NCBI GenBank assembly: GCA_029945495.1
Contig: JAQSCR010000515.1
Coordinates: 1-5,781 of the forward strand
Direction: 5' to 3'
DNA length: 5,781 nucleotides
DNA from: Pseudolabrys sp.
GTDB taxonomy: Bacteria; Pseudomonadota; Alphaproteobacteria; Rhizobiales; Xanthobacteraceae
The position numbers and the translations under genes were made by a program. Each line of letters begins with the position of its first letter. Position 1 is the stretch's first letter. The notes under the pieces were generated by a model that saw nothing but the letters and a program-made list of their open reading frames with translations, ran no database searches and was not told the DNA's origin. Positions 1 through 4,734 of this stretch are shown here, one piece after another.

Positions 1-16
1 GGGGAGGTGAAGAGAG

Positions 17-1204
17 TTACGGCCCGCCGTAGAGCCAGGAAATGCCCTCGTAGGACTGCTCGGCCGTGCGTCCGCCGACCGCCATATCGCGCAACTCGGC
101 GGTGACGCCGCGGGCGTGATAGAAATCGCCGTAGACCCGCGCCATGATCTGCACGCGCGCGGTGCGCAGGTAACGCGCCTGCTCATAGGCCTTGAACGCG
201 GCCGGCAGATTGTCCGGCTGTTCGGCAACTTTCTCGGCGAGGATGACGGCATCCTCGGTTGCCATGCAGGCGCCTTGCGCCAGATATTGCAGCATCGGAT
301 GCGCGGCGTCGCCGAGCAACGTGACATTGCCCTGCGACCAGTTCTTCACCGGTTCGCGGTCGCACAGCACCCACATTTTCCAGGTGTCGATCAGCTCCAA
401 CAGCCGCGTCACTTCCGGGCGCAAAGCCTTGAAGTGATTGAACAGCAGCTCCTTGCTGCCTTCGGCGTTCCAGCCTTCCTCGTAATGGTCGGAATGGAAC
501 ACGGCGACGAGATTGAACAGTTCGCCGCGGCGTAGCGGATAGTGCACGAAATGGCATTTCGGCCCGGCCCACAGCACGACGTCCGGCCGCCACAGATCCT
601 TGGGCACCTGCTCGCGCTTAAGCACGCCGCGATACGCGATGTGGCCGGAGACGCGCGGCTTGCCGTCGCCGACGATGCGCTCGCGGATCTTTGACCACAT
701 GCCGTCGCAGGCGATTAGTGCGCGTCCCGCGACCTTTTCGCCGCCTTCCAGCGTGATGGTGACGCCGTCGCCGGTGTCATCGTAGGCATCGACGCGGCGG
801 CTGGTCTCCAGCGTGATCAGGTTGTTGCTGCGGCAGGCTTTGAGAAAACGGCCGTGAATGTCGGCGCGGTGGATGACGGCGTAAGGCTGGCCGCCGAAGC
901 GTTTGGAGAAGTCGGCGCCGAGCGGAATATTGGTGATCAGGTCGCCGGTGACGGCGTTGCGCATTTCCTGCGACGGCGGGATGTGGGCGTCGGCAAGGAC
1001 TTCGTCCTTGAGCCCGATTTTTTCGAGCACGCGAAAGATATTGGGGCCGAGCTGGATGCCGGCGCCGACCTCGCGGAAATCATCGGCCTGCTCGAACACG
1101 CGCACCGGCAGGCCCTGGCGGGCCAGCGCATAGGCGGTGATGAGGCCGCCAATGCCGCCGCCGGAAATGAGAATGGGAGCGGATTTTCCGTTCTGGACGG
1201 CCAT
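17..1204 (-). CDS. FAD-dependent aromatic monooxygenase, probable 3-hydroxybenzoate 6-hydroxylase
   Basis: This 395-aa protein is a class A (single-component) flavoprotein hydroxylase. The closest functional match I recognise is 3-hydroxybenzoate 6-hydroxylase (XlnD/NagX/MhbM type), which uses NAD(P)H and O2 to turn 3-hydroxybenzoate into gentisate in the cytoplasm. Visible motifs are the Rossmann dinucleotide loop GGGIGG (15-20) with the ribose-binding acid E38, GAGIQLGPN (47-55), the DG motif CDG (166-168), and the second FAD motif GDAAHP (298-303) followed by LQYLAQGACMATEDA. H218, Y222 and Q306 fall at a constant +5 offset from the active-site His213, Tyr217 and Gln301 that I recall for the Rhodococcus enzyme. 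Full length agrees with the family. The ATG at 1204 is chosen because the protein aligns from there and a GAGG lies 6 nt upstream; the open frame extends 39 codons further but that part has no homology-like content. Salicylate hydroxylase is the main alternative. No ring-cleavage gene is visible in the window. Confidence 0.85.
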   Translation of the reverse strand: MAVQNGKSAPILISGGGIGGLITAYALARQGLPVRVFEQADDFREVGAGIQLGPNIFRVLEKIGLKDEVLADAHIPPSQEMRNAVTGDLITNIPLGADFSKRFGGQPYAVIHRADIHGRFLKACRSNNLITLETSRRVDAYDDTGDGVTITLEGGEKVAGRALIACDGMWSKIRERIVGDGKPRVSGHIAYRGVLKREQVPKDLWRPDVVLWAGPKCHFVHYPLRRGELFNLVAVFHSDHYEEGWNAEGSKELLFNHFKALRPEVTRLLELIDTWKMWVLCDREPVKNWSQGNVTLLGDAAHPMLQYLAQGACMATEDAVILAEKVAEQPDNLPAAFKAYEQARYLRTARVQIMARVYGDFYHARGVTAELRDMAVGGRTAEQSYEGISWLYGGP

Positions 1205-1246
1205 GCAGCACCTCGTCGTGTTTCCTAAAAACCGGTTTCGCGCGGG

Positions 1247-1275
1247 ACGATAATGCGGCGTCCGCTCCGATGCAA
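1247..1275 (-). promoter_or_regulatory. Candidate sigma70-like promoter of the hydroxylase gene
   Basis: Read on the minus strand, TTGCAT (1275-1270) and TATCGT (1252-1247) are separated by 17 bp, giving a start site near 1240 and a leader of about 35 nt. The match to the consensus is only 3/6 and 4/6, so this is a suggestion from spacing and position. Confidence 0.25.
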
Positions 1276-1312
1276 AGCGCGTTAGGCGTGCATCTGCGTT
1301 GCCCGGTACCGG

Positions 1313-1345
1313 ACAAAACAAAACCCGCCGGTTGGGACCGGCGGG
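1313..1345 (-). terminator. Rho-independent terminator after the CHRD gene
   Basis: A perfect 9-bp stem, CCCGCCGGT (1324-1332) with ACCGGCGGG (1337-1345), closes a 4-nt loop. On the minus strand the stem is followed by TTTTGTTTTGT (1323-1313), a good U-rich tail. It lies about 40 bp past the CHRD stop codon and upstream of the hydroxylase promoter region, so it separates the two genes. Confidence 0.85.
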
Positions 1346-1384
1346 CTCGACATGATGAAATAGCGTTCGCCTGGCGCGATGCGC

Positions 1385-1825
1385 TTACTTGGTCAGCTGG
1401 CCGCGGATTTCGCCGCCTTTGTTGGCCTCGGTGTGGATGTTGGTGTAGAGCTTGCCGGCCAGAAGATCGGCGACCTGGGCGTCGGTCAGCGTGGCCGAGC
1501 CCTCGAACGGGGATTTCGCGGCTGCACCGGCAAAAATCGGCACGGCGACGCCGCCGTTCTTGCCGGCCTCGCCGGTGTGGAAATGCGCCGCTGTTGCCGG
1601 GCCGCTGAGACCCGAATAGGTGCCTTTCCAGGTCAGCTTCTTGCTGTCGGTGTCGAAGGTGGCGGTGACCGAGCCGGTGCCCTTGCTGTCATTGGCCGGG
1701 ACTTCCGCTTTGCCGCTCAGTTCAGACTTCAGATTGACCATGGCGGCCAAGGCAGGGCCGGCAAGCGCGATGGCGACGGTGCAGGTGACGGCGGCCACGG
1801 TGGACCGCAGGAATGTCGAGGTCAT
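1385..1825 (-). CDS. Exported CHRD-domain protein
   Basis: This 146-aa protein has a clear signal peptide: a basic and polar start, a hydrophobic run at about residues 9-24, and an ALA-type cleavage site near residue 27. The mature part is a single CHRD domain, a beta-rich extracellular fold first named from chordin and common in bacterial exported proteins. Diagnostic segments are AAHFHTGEAG (79-88) and NIHTEANKGGEIRGQL (129-144), the latter matching the usual NxHT..n.gGEIRGQ ending. The specific function of bacterial CHRD proteins is not established. The ATG at 1825 is preferred over an in-frame ATG 16 codons upstream because AGGAG lies 7 nt before it and the signal peptide starts there. 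The gene has its own terminator and a hairpin in its upstream region, so it is probably a single transcription unit. Confidence 0.9.
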   Translation of the reverse strand: MTSTFLRSTVAAVTCTVAIALAGPALAAMVNLKSELSGKAEVPANDSKGTGSVTATFDTDSKKLTWKGTYSGLSGPATAAHFHTGEAGKNGGVAVPIFAGAAAKSPFEGSATLTDAQVADLLAGKLYTNIHTEANKGGEIRGQLTK

Positions 1826-1860
1826 GTTGGATGCTCCTGGCAATGGTTGGCGTGCAAGCA

Positions 1861-1889
1861 CAAAGACAAACACCGCCCCGGGGGGCGGT
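1861..1889 (-). terminator. Hairpin terminator between the zinc-ribbon gene and the CHRD gene
   Basis: An 8-bp perfect inverted repeat, ACCGCCCC (1872-1879) and GGGGCGGT (1882-1889), is followed on the minus strand by the T-rich GTTTGTCTTTG (1871-1861). It probably ends the transcript of the zinc-ribbon gene, whose stop is about 70 bp upstream. It lies only 47 bp before the CHRD start, so it could alternatively sit in the CHRD leader. Confidence 0.6.
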
Positions 1890-1958
1890 ATTCCAGCACG
1901 TCAGCAATAACGTTGCCGATGAGAGCCGGCAACCGAAGCCGAGGCGCCGGTTTACCGC

Positions 1959-2156
1959 CTAGTCGATTGCGAGATCGATCGAGGTGCAGGACGCTTCGCC
2001 GCAGGCGTCGCATTCCCAATGGTGGCGGATTTCGCCGCCGACCACGAACTCCGACATATAGGGGGCGACCATCAGGTCGCCGCAGTGCGGGCACGGGAAA
2101 GGAGCGGCGAAAGCGCGCAGCGAGGAGAGCGTATCCGGGTGGCAGTCGATCTGCAT
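1959..2156 (-). CDS. Small four-cysteine (zinc-ribbon-like) protein, conserved hypothetical
   Basis: This 65-aa protein has two CxxC knuckles, CPHC (22-25) and CDAC (49-52), separated by 23 residues, which is the layout of a zinc ribbon. Extra cysteines occur at 5 and 57 and a histidine pair at 45-46. It has no signal peptide or membrane segment, so it is probably cytoplasmic. Small zinc ribbons often bind nucleic acid or a partner protein, but nothing here tells which. The start at 2156 is chosen because a strong AGGAGG (2170-2165) lies 8 nt upstream. The open frame continues 76 codons further upstream, but that part reads as low-complexity R/A-rich sequence without family character. The gene stands alone, with a hairpin terminator after it. 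Confidence 0.75.
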   Translation of the reverse strand: MQIDCHPDTLSSLRAFAAPFPCPHCGDLMVAPYMSEFVVGGEIRHHWECDACGEASCTSIDLAID

Positions 2157-2559
2157 GGCCTGAGCCTCCTGTTGTTCGTTTCTGGTTCGTCGTCCGTGAT
2201 CCCGTTGGTAGGCGGCAACAATGGCGACGGCGAGACGCTTTCGTGAAACTGTGGTGGCCGGCTGGATAAAGTTTCGTGACAGCGAATCCGGCGTACGCCC
2301 CATCAAATGGGCCGCTATTCGCCGATTGCGGTTGATCATCGCGTGTTTCTGCCCCGGCACAATGCGCGGCCGACAACGCGGCAAACAAAGTTTCGACGAT
2401 TTCGTTAAATTGTTGCGATCAAAAACGGCAAAACACGGCGCCGATTACGGCCGCCATGATGCATTGCAGCAAAATGATTCGCAGTCGCGCGGTCTGTCGC
2501 GTCACGACCGATGCCGTATCCGGGCAATGCAACGGTCAGGGAAATCAGCCGGGCGGCGT
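2157..2559. other. Intergenic region upstream of the zinc-ribbon gene
   Basis: About 400 bp in which I see no convincing gene. A long plus-strand open frame crosses it but is antisense to the 117-aa gene further on. The stretch holds the AGGAGG site of the zinc-ribbon gene, two direct copies of TTTCGTGA (2239-2246 and 2272-2279), and a somewhat AT-richer patch at about 2385-2440. No clear promoter or terminator could be assigned. Confidence 0.5.
2239..2279 (-). repeat. Paired 8-bp direct repeats upstream of the zinc-ribbon gene
   Basis: TTTCGTGA occurs at 2239-2246 and at 2272-2279 (TCACGAAA on the minus strand), with a 33-bp period, close to three helical turns. They lie 83-123 bp before the zinc-ribbon start codon, where a regulator could bind. 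No regulator is known to me for this motif. Confidence 0.35.
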
Positions 2560-2913
2560 TTAGTCTTCGACGTCGTCGAGCGGCGGCAATTGCCGGATCG
2601 GTCCGCTCGACAGGCTGATCTTGCGGCGCTGCGACAGATAAGATTCGGAGATGGTTTCGGCGGTGCGCGACTTCACGAACAGATCGGCGCCGAGATTGCC
2701 GCCGTATTGCGCCAGATCGTCTTCCTCGCAGCTCGCGGCGATGGCGAGGCCGACCGAGGCCAGATGGGCGCGCCGAAAGCAATACACCGCCAGCATGGCG
2801 CGGGTTTGCGCCGGTACCATATCGATCAAGGCGTCGAGGCCATGCGGACTGGCGCGGTAGAGCTGGCCGAGGACACTCTCGGGCACAGGACAGGTCTCTT
2901 CGTTCAACTGCAT
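2560..2913 (-). CDS. Conserved-type hypothetical protein, 117 aa
   Basis: I do not recognise a named family. The protein is soluble-looking with no signal peptide. Residues 11-65 are probably helical (LGQLYRASPHGLDALIDMV, then AQTRAMLAVYCFRRAHLASVGLAIAA) and contain two cysteines at 45 and 62. The region is followed by an acidic EEDD (63-66), and the chain ends in a polar, acidic tail DDVED. The start at 2913 is supported by GGAG 6 nt upstream. Immediately before that site lies a run of nine C and four G (2926-2938). An EcfG-like promoter candidate lies about 80-105 bp upstream. Coding is supported by a typical GC-rich codon pattern and the Shine-Dalgarno site; the function is open. Confidence 0.7.
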   Translation of the reverse strand: MQLNEETCPVPESVLGQLYRASPHGLDALIDMVPAQTRAMLAVYCFRRAHLASVGLAIAASCEEDDLAQYGGNLGADLFVKSRTAETISESYLSQRRKISLSSGPIRQLPPLDDVED

Positions 2914-2919
2914 GTTGAT

Positions 2920-2923
2920 CTCC
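2920..2923 (-). promoter_or_regulatory. Ribosome binding site of the 117-aa gene beside a homopolymer tract
   Basis: GGAG on the minus strand lies 6 nt before the ATG at 2913. It fixes the start and sits directly downstream of the C9/G4 tract at 2926-2938. Confidence 0.6.
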
Positions 2924-2994
2924 GACCCCCCCCCGGGGACATGCCCTTCATTGCCGGAAATTAATTAACAAATCGGAAACCATAAAAATCGCGT

Positions 2995-3019
2995 AACCGG
3001 AGGCCGCGAGGACAGTTCC
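2995..3019 (-). promoter_or_regulatory. EcfG-like (general stress sigma factor) promoter candidate
   Basis: On the minus strand GGAAC (3019-3015) is followed after 16 bp by GGTT (2998-2995), against the alphaproteobacterial EcfG consensus GGAAC-N16/17-CGTT. One base of the -10 element differs. It would give a leader of about 75 nt for the 117-aa gene. The sequence between the protoglobin stop and this gene contains the element, so it cannot be part of another coding region. Confidence 0.45.
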
Positions 3020-3029
3020 GCCGCCGCGG

Positions 3030-3488
3030 TCAGTCCAGCACCACCGTGTCGTAGGTTCCCAACGCCAGCGCCATGTCGATGGCGATGTATTTGTCCAGCG
3101 TCTTGATCATCTGACCTTTGCTCTCGACCGGCACGCGCGCTCTTAAGATCACTTCGATGAAGGCGAGCTTGAGCCGCATATAGCCGGCGATATACCACAT
3201 CGGATTGAGCTCGACGTCGCGATGACGCACTGCGATGCGCCGGGTGTTGCGCAGGTAGTTCTCATCGAATTGCGAATTGAACAGATCGATCCAGTGCTGC
3301 TTCTGCTTGATCTTGAGCGACGCGATGGAGCGATCGGTGACATACGGGTTGAGGTCGAATTCCTGCACGCGAGCATAGAAGCGCTCGATGATGCCGTCGA
3401 GCTGCGGCGCCAGCAGATTGGATAATATCGCGCCCGATGCCTTGGTCGTGTCGTCGACCTCGAGAAACCTCAGCAGCCTGTCGATCAT
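3030..3488 (-). CDS. Single-domain sensor globin (protoglobin family)
   Basis: This 152-aa protein is a stand-alone heme-binding globin of the globin-coupled-sensor/protoglobin family. The segment IAVRHRDVELNPMWYIAGY (85-103) matches the family F-G region. It places the proximal heme ligand at H89 and the tyrosine equivalent to HemAT Tyr133 at Y99. FYARV (37-41) places a distal tyrosine at Y38, like HemAT Tyr70. Length equals one globin domain, and no methyl-accepting, GGDEF or kinase domain follows before the TGA, so it lacks a built-in output. Such proteins bind O2, NO or CO; acting through a separate partner or in gas detoxification are both possible. GGGAG lies 5 nt before the ATG. It is divergent from the secreted-protein gene at 3660. 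Confidence 0.85.
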   Translation of the reverse strand: MIDRLLRFLEVDDTTKASGAILSNLLAPQLDGIIERFYARVQEFDLNPYVTDRSIASLKIKQKQHWIDLFNSQFDENYLRNTRRIAVRHRDVELNPMWYIAGYMRLKLAFIEVILRARVPVESKGQMIKTLDKYIAIDMALALGTYDTVVLD

Positions 3489-3605
3489 GAACGCTCCCTG
3501 CGCGAGCCGGCGACTTTGGGAGTTACCTGATTCCCGCGCGCACGGAAGCGACGCAAAGCAGCAATTGGTTTGTTATTCTGGATGCAAACGCCGGCGAATT
3601 GGGCG

Positions 3606-3630
3606 GGAACACCCGGCCGCGCGCGGCGTT
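3606..3630 (+). promoter_or_regulatory. EcfG-type general stress promoter
   Basis: GGAAC (3606-3610), a 16-bp spacer and CGTT (3627-3630) match the EcfG (sigma-EcfG/PhyR pathway) consensus GGAAC-N16/17-CGTT exactly. The -10 lies 30 bp before the ATG of the secreted-protein gene, which leaves a short leader containing AAGGAGG. Position, spacing and strand all fit. Confidence 0.7.
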
Positions 3631-3659
3631 AATCACGCACACACCTCAAGGAGGCCAGC

Positions 3660-3941
3660 ATGAAAAAGTTCCTCGTGGCCGTTACCGCCGTCGCTCTGCT
3701 GAGCGGCCCGGCGTTGGCGCAGAATACCGGCGTCAAAGAGCAGATGAACAAGGAGTCGTCGATGGGCGTTAAGCCCGATGCGGCAACGCCTGCCAAAAAG
3801 AAGCATCGCGCCACCACTACCGGCCAGGCGACCGACAAGCAGGGCTATACGGTTCGTCCGCCGGTCAACGATCCGGGCCGCTACAGCAATTTGCCCGGCA
3901 AGGATGGGGCAACCTCAAAGGCCCACATCCAGGATCACTGA
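3660..3941 (+). CDS. Small secreted/periplasmic hypothetical protein
   Basis: This 93-aa protein starts with a textbook signal peptide: MKK, a hydrophobic core at 4-15, and the cleavage motif ALA-Q at 20/21. The predicted mature protein has 73 residues and is polar and probably disordered. It has a lysine cluster KKKHR (46-50) and a Tyr/Pro-containing C-terminal half (GYTVRPPVNDPGRYSNLPG, 62-80). It has no cysteine and no recognisable domain. A strong AAGGAGG (3648-3654) lies 5 nt before the ATG. The gene is monocistronic, preceded by an EcfG consensus promoter and followed by a hairpin, so an envelope role under stress or in stationary phase is a reasonable inference, but no function can be read from the sequence. 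Confidence 0.85.
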   Translation: MKKFLVAVTAVALLSGPALAQNTGVKEQMNKESSMGVKPDAATPAKKKHRATTTGQATDKQGYTVRPPVNDPGRYSNLPGKDGATSKAHIQDH

Positions 3942-3965
3942 CCGAGCGTGACGCCGCACGATCAG

Positions 3966-3990
3966 AGGCCGCCTGCGAGGGCGGCCTTTG
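3966..3990 (+). terminator. Hairpin terminator after the secreted-protein gene
   Basis: AGGCCGCC (3966-3973) and GGCGGCCT (3980-3987) form a perfect 8-bp stem with a 6-nt loop, 25 bp after the stop codon. The U tract is short (TTTG), so termination strength is uncertain. Confidence 0.65.
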
Positions 3991-4071
3991 TCGTATCGGG
4001 CGTTTGAATGTCGGGGGCGAGACTGGTGAGCGCGCTGGAAGTGGCCTGACTGAGCTTAATCAATAGCTTGC

Positions 4072-4137
4072 ATTGGCAAACTGGGATATCTGCAAGGACT
4101 GAACCTAAAGGGCTTTTTTCAGAATTGGCAAACCGGG
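4072..4137. repeat. 14-bp imperfect direct repeat pair
   Basis: ATTGGCAAACTGGG (4072-4085) and ATTGGCAAACCGGG (4124-4137) differ at one base and are 52 bp apart. They may be protein-binding or recombination sites at the edge of the accessory block; there is no direct evidence for either. Confidence 0.4.
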
Positions 4138-4225
4138 GTAGTGGTGACAACCCCGGCTGTTATGCGAGGTTGGGACTGGCGCGTGACTTAGCTTGTCCAA
4201 CCGTCCTAAAGGCATGGTCAGGCCG

Positions 4226-4257
4226 CAAAAGGAAATTTCTGGCGGTGTCCAACCGCC
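4226..4257 (-). terminator. Weak terminator candidate after the RHH/54-aa operon
   Basis: GGCGGT (4241-4246) and ACCGCC (4252-4257) form a 6-bp stem with a 5-nt loop. On the minus strand it is followed by AGAAATTTCCTTTTG, a T-rich but interrupted tail. It lies 16 bp beyond the 54-aa gene stop, the right place for the end of that operon. Confidence 0.4.
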
Positions 4258-4273
4258 GCGGATGGATCGAAAG

Positions 4274-4438
4274 TCATACTCGCGCCGTCAGCCGTTGCTC
4301 GATCGCGTGCGCTAAATTTTCATGCTGCAGGGCAAGCTCGTGCTGTCCATGCTTCCGCAACCGGTCCGCCGACGCCCGATGCTGCGCTGGCGTCATCAGG
4401 AACGGCGAGGGCCGAGCGCTGGGAGGCCTGGAGGTCAT
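4274..4438 (-). CDS. 54-aa helical hypothetical protein overlapping the RHH gene
   Basis: The frame starts with ATG at 4438-4436, which overlaps the TGA of the ribbon-helix-helix gene (4437-4435) as ATGA, and ends with TGA at 4276-4274. The first 14 residues are Pro/Ser/Arg-rich. Residues 15-54, beginning MTPAQHRASADRLRKHG and continuing ELALQHENLAHAIEQRL, read as an amphipathic two-helix protein rich in His, Arg and Gln. An internal ATG at residue 15 would give a 40-aa product and may be the real start. I do not recognise a named family. The overlap implies translational coupling with the regulator. It might be a partner of the RHH protein, but it is shorter than the usual ParE/RelE toxins and has none of their motifs that I can see. 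Confidence 0.55.
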   Translation of the reverse strand: MTSRPPSARPSPFLMTPAQHRASADRLRKHGQHELALQHENLAHAIEQRLTARV

Positions 4439-4662
4439 TGCGGTGTTTTAAGACGGCCGCCGGTCGGGGCGACCGATACCAGGGCCCGCTCAACGAGCCG
4501 CCTTACGGCTTCCGAGCGCGATGCAACGCCTTGGCCCTTTGCCCATTGATCGACGCCGGCGATGATCGTCGGCGGCAGGCGCACGGTGACGACCGGATCA
4601 CGGCCAGTAGCCGGCCGGCCGCGGCCGCGTTTTTTTGGTATACCTTTATTGACCTTTGCCAT
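4435..4662 (-). CDS. Ribbon-helix-helix (CopG/Arc-type) DNA-binding protein
   Basis: This 75-aa protein has a basic N-terminal arm KKRGRGRPATGR (10-21) with an AT-hook-like RGRP core. It is followed by a complete ribbon-helix-helix unit: beta strand DPVVTVRLP (22-30), helix A about 31-43 (PTIIAGVDQWAKG), a turn, and helix B about 47-62 (ASRSEAVRRLVERAL). RHH proteins dimerise and insert the paired strands in the major groove; alternating T26/R28 are the likely base-contacting residues. It is probably a repressor. Its start codon is bracketed by the two halves of a 12-bp inverted repeat, which strongly suggests autoregulation. No Shine-Dalgarno site precedes the ATG at 4662. It overlaps a 54-aa gene downstream, as many RHH regulators do with a partner, and is divergent from the HNH operon. 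Confidence 0.85.
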   Translation of the reverse strand: MAKVNKGIPKKRGRGRPATGRDPVVTVRLPPTIIAGVDQWAKGQGVASRSEAVRRLVERALVSVAPTGGRLKTPQ

Positions 4663-4682
4663 TGTTTAATGGTATACCAAAA
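4633..4682. promoter_or_regulatory. Bipartite operator: 12-bp inverted repeat containing two GGTATACC palindromes
   Basis: TTTTGGTATACC (4633-4644) and its exact reverse complement GGTATACCAAAA (4671-4682) are separated by 26 bp. The 8-bp cores are themselves palindromes, with centres 34 bp apart, about three helical turns. One copy lies in codons 7-9 of the RHH gene, the other 9 bp upstream of its ATG. The arrangement fits two RHH dimers, or a looped pair, controlling both strands. Binding by the RHH protein is inference. Confidence 0.65.
4649..4678 (+). promoter_or_regulatory. Candidate sigma70 promoter of the plus-strand operon
   Basis: TTGACC (4649-4654) and TATACC (4673-4678) are separated by 18 bp. 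The -10 element lies inside the right-hand GGTATACC palindrome, so a bound repressor would block it. The start site would be near 4685, leaving a leader of about 50 nt before the ATG at 4735. Confidence 0.45.
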
Positions 4683-4734
4683 TAGTCCGATGATTGAAAG
4701 GCCTGATCCTGGCCCAAACCAAAAGGGGTTTCTG

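Larger units (their letters stand above)
3991..4273. other. Non-coding junction between host genes and the accessory block
   Basis: I see no convincing gene here. The stretch holds direct repeats ATTGGCAAACTGGG/ATTGGCAAACCGGG (4072-4085, 4124-4137) and TGTCCAACCG (4194-4203, 4246-4255). It also holds three potential hairpins: CCGGGGT/ACCCCGG (4133-4139 with 4150-4156), GGTTGGGAC/GTCCAACC (4168-4176 with 4195-4202, one bulge), and GGCGGT/ACCGCC (4241-4246 with 4252-4257). The third is followed on the minus strand by a T-rich stretch. No tRNA or integrase was found. Confidence 0.45.

Noticed and set aside
1872..1894. EcfG-like promoter GGAAT-N17-TGTT on the minus strand before the CHRD gene
   Set aside because: Both elements deviate from the consensus and the spacer is the terminator hairpin itself, so the match is probably accidental.
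1379..2269. Long plus-strand open frame of 296 codons
   Set aside because: It runs opposite to the CHRD and zinc-ribbon genes, both of which have recognisable domains and Shine-Dalgarno sites. The translation is low-complexity Arg/Gly-rich.
2221..2964. Long plus-strand open frame of 247 codons
   Set aside because: It is antisense to the 117-aa gene and its flanks. Its Arg/Gln/Gly-rich composition is typical of a reverse-strand shadow in GC-rich DNA, and it has no good ribosome site.
3991..4273. tRNA gene or CRISPR array in the junction region
   Set aside because: No cloverleaf or TTC-loop sequence could be found and the repeats occur only in pairs, without regular spacers.
4068..4451. Plus-strand open frame of 127 codons across the junction region
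   Set aside because: Half of it is antisense to the 54-aa gene, it is Cys/Arg/Ser-rich without domain character, and no ribosome site precedes it.
4609..4636. GC-rich palindromic stretch followed by a T run, resembling a plus-strand terminator
   Set aside because: It encodes the RGRGRP/KK arm of the RHH protein and no plus-strand gene ends upstream of it; the look is explained by Arg/Gly and Lys codons.
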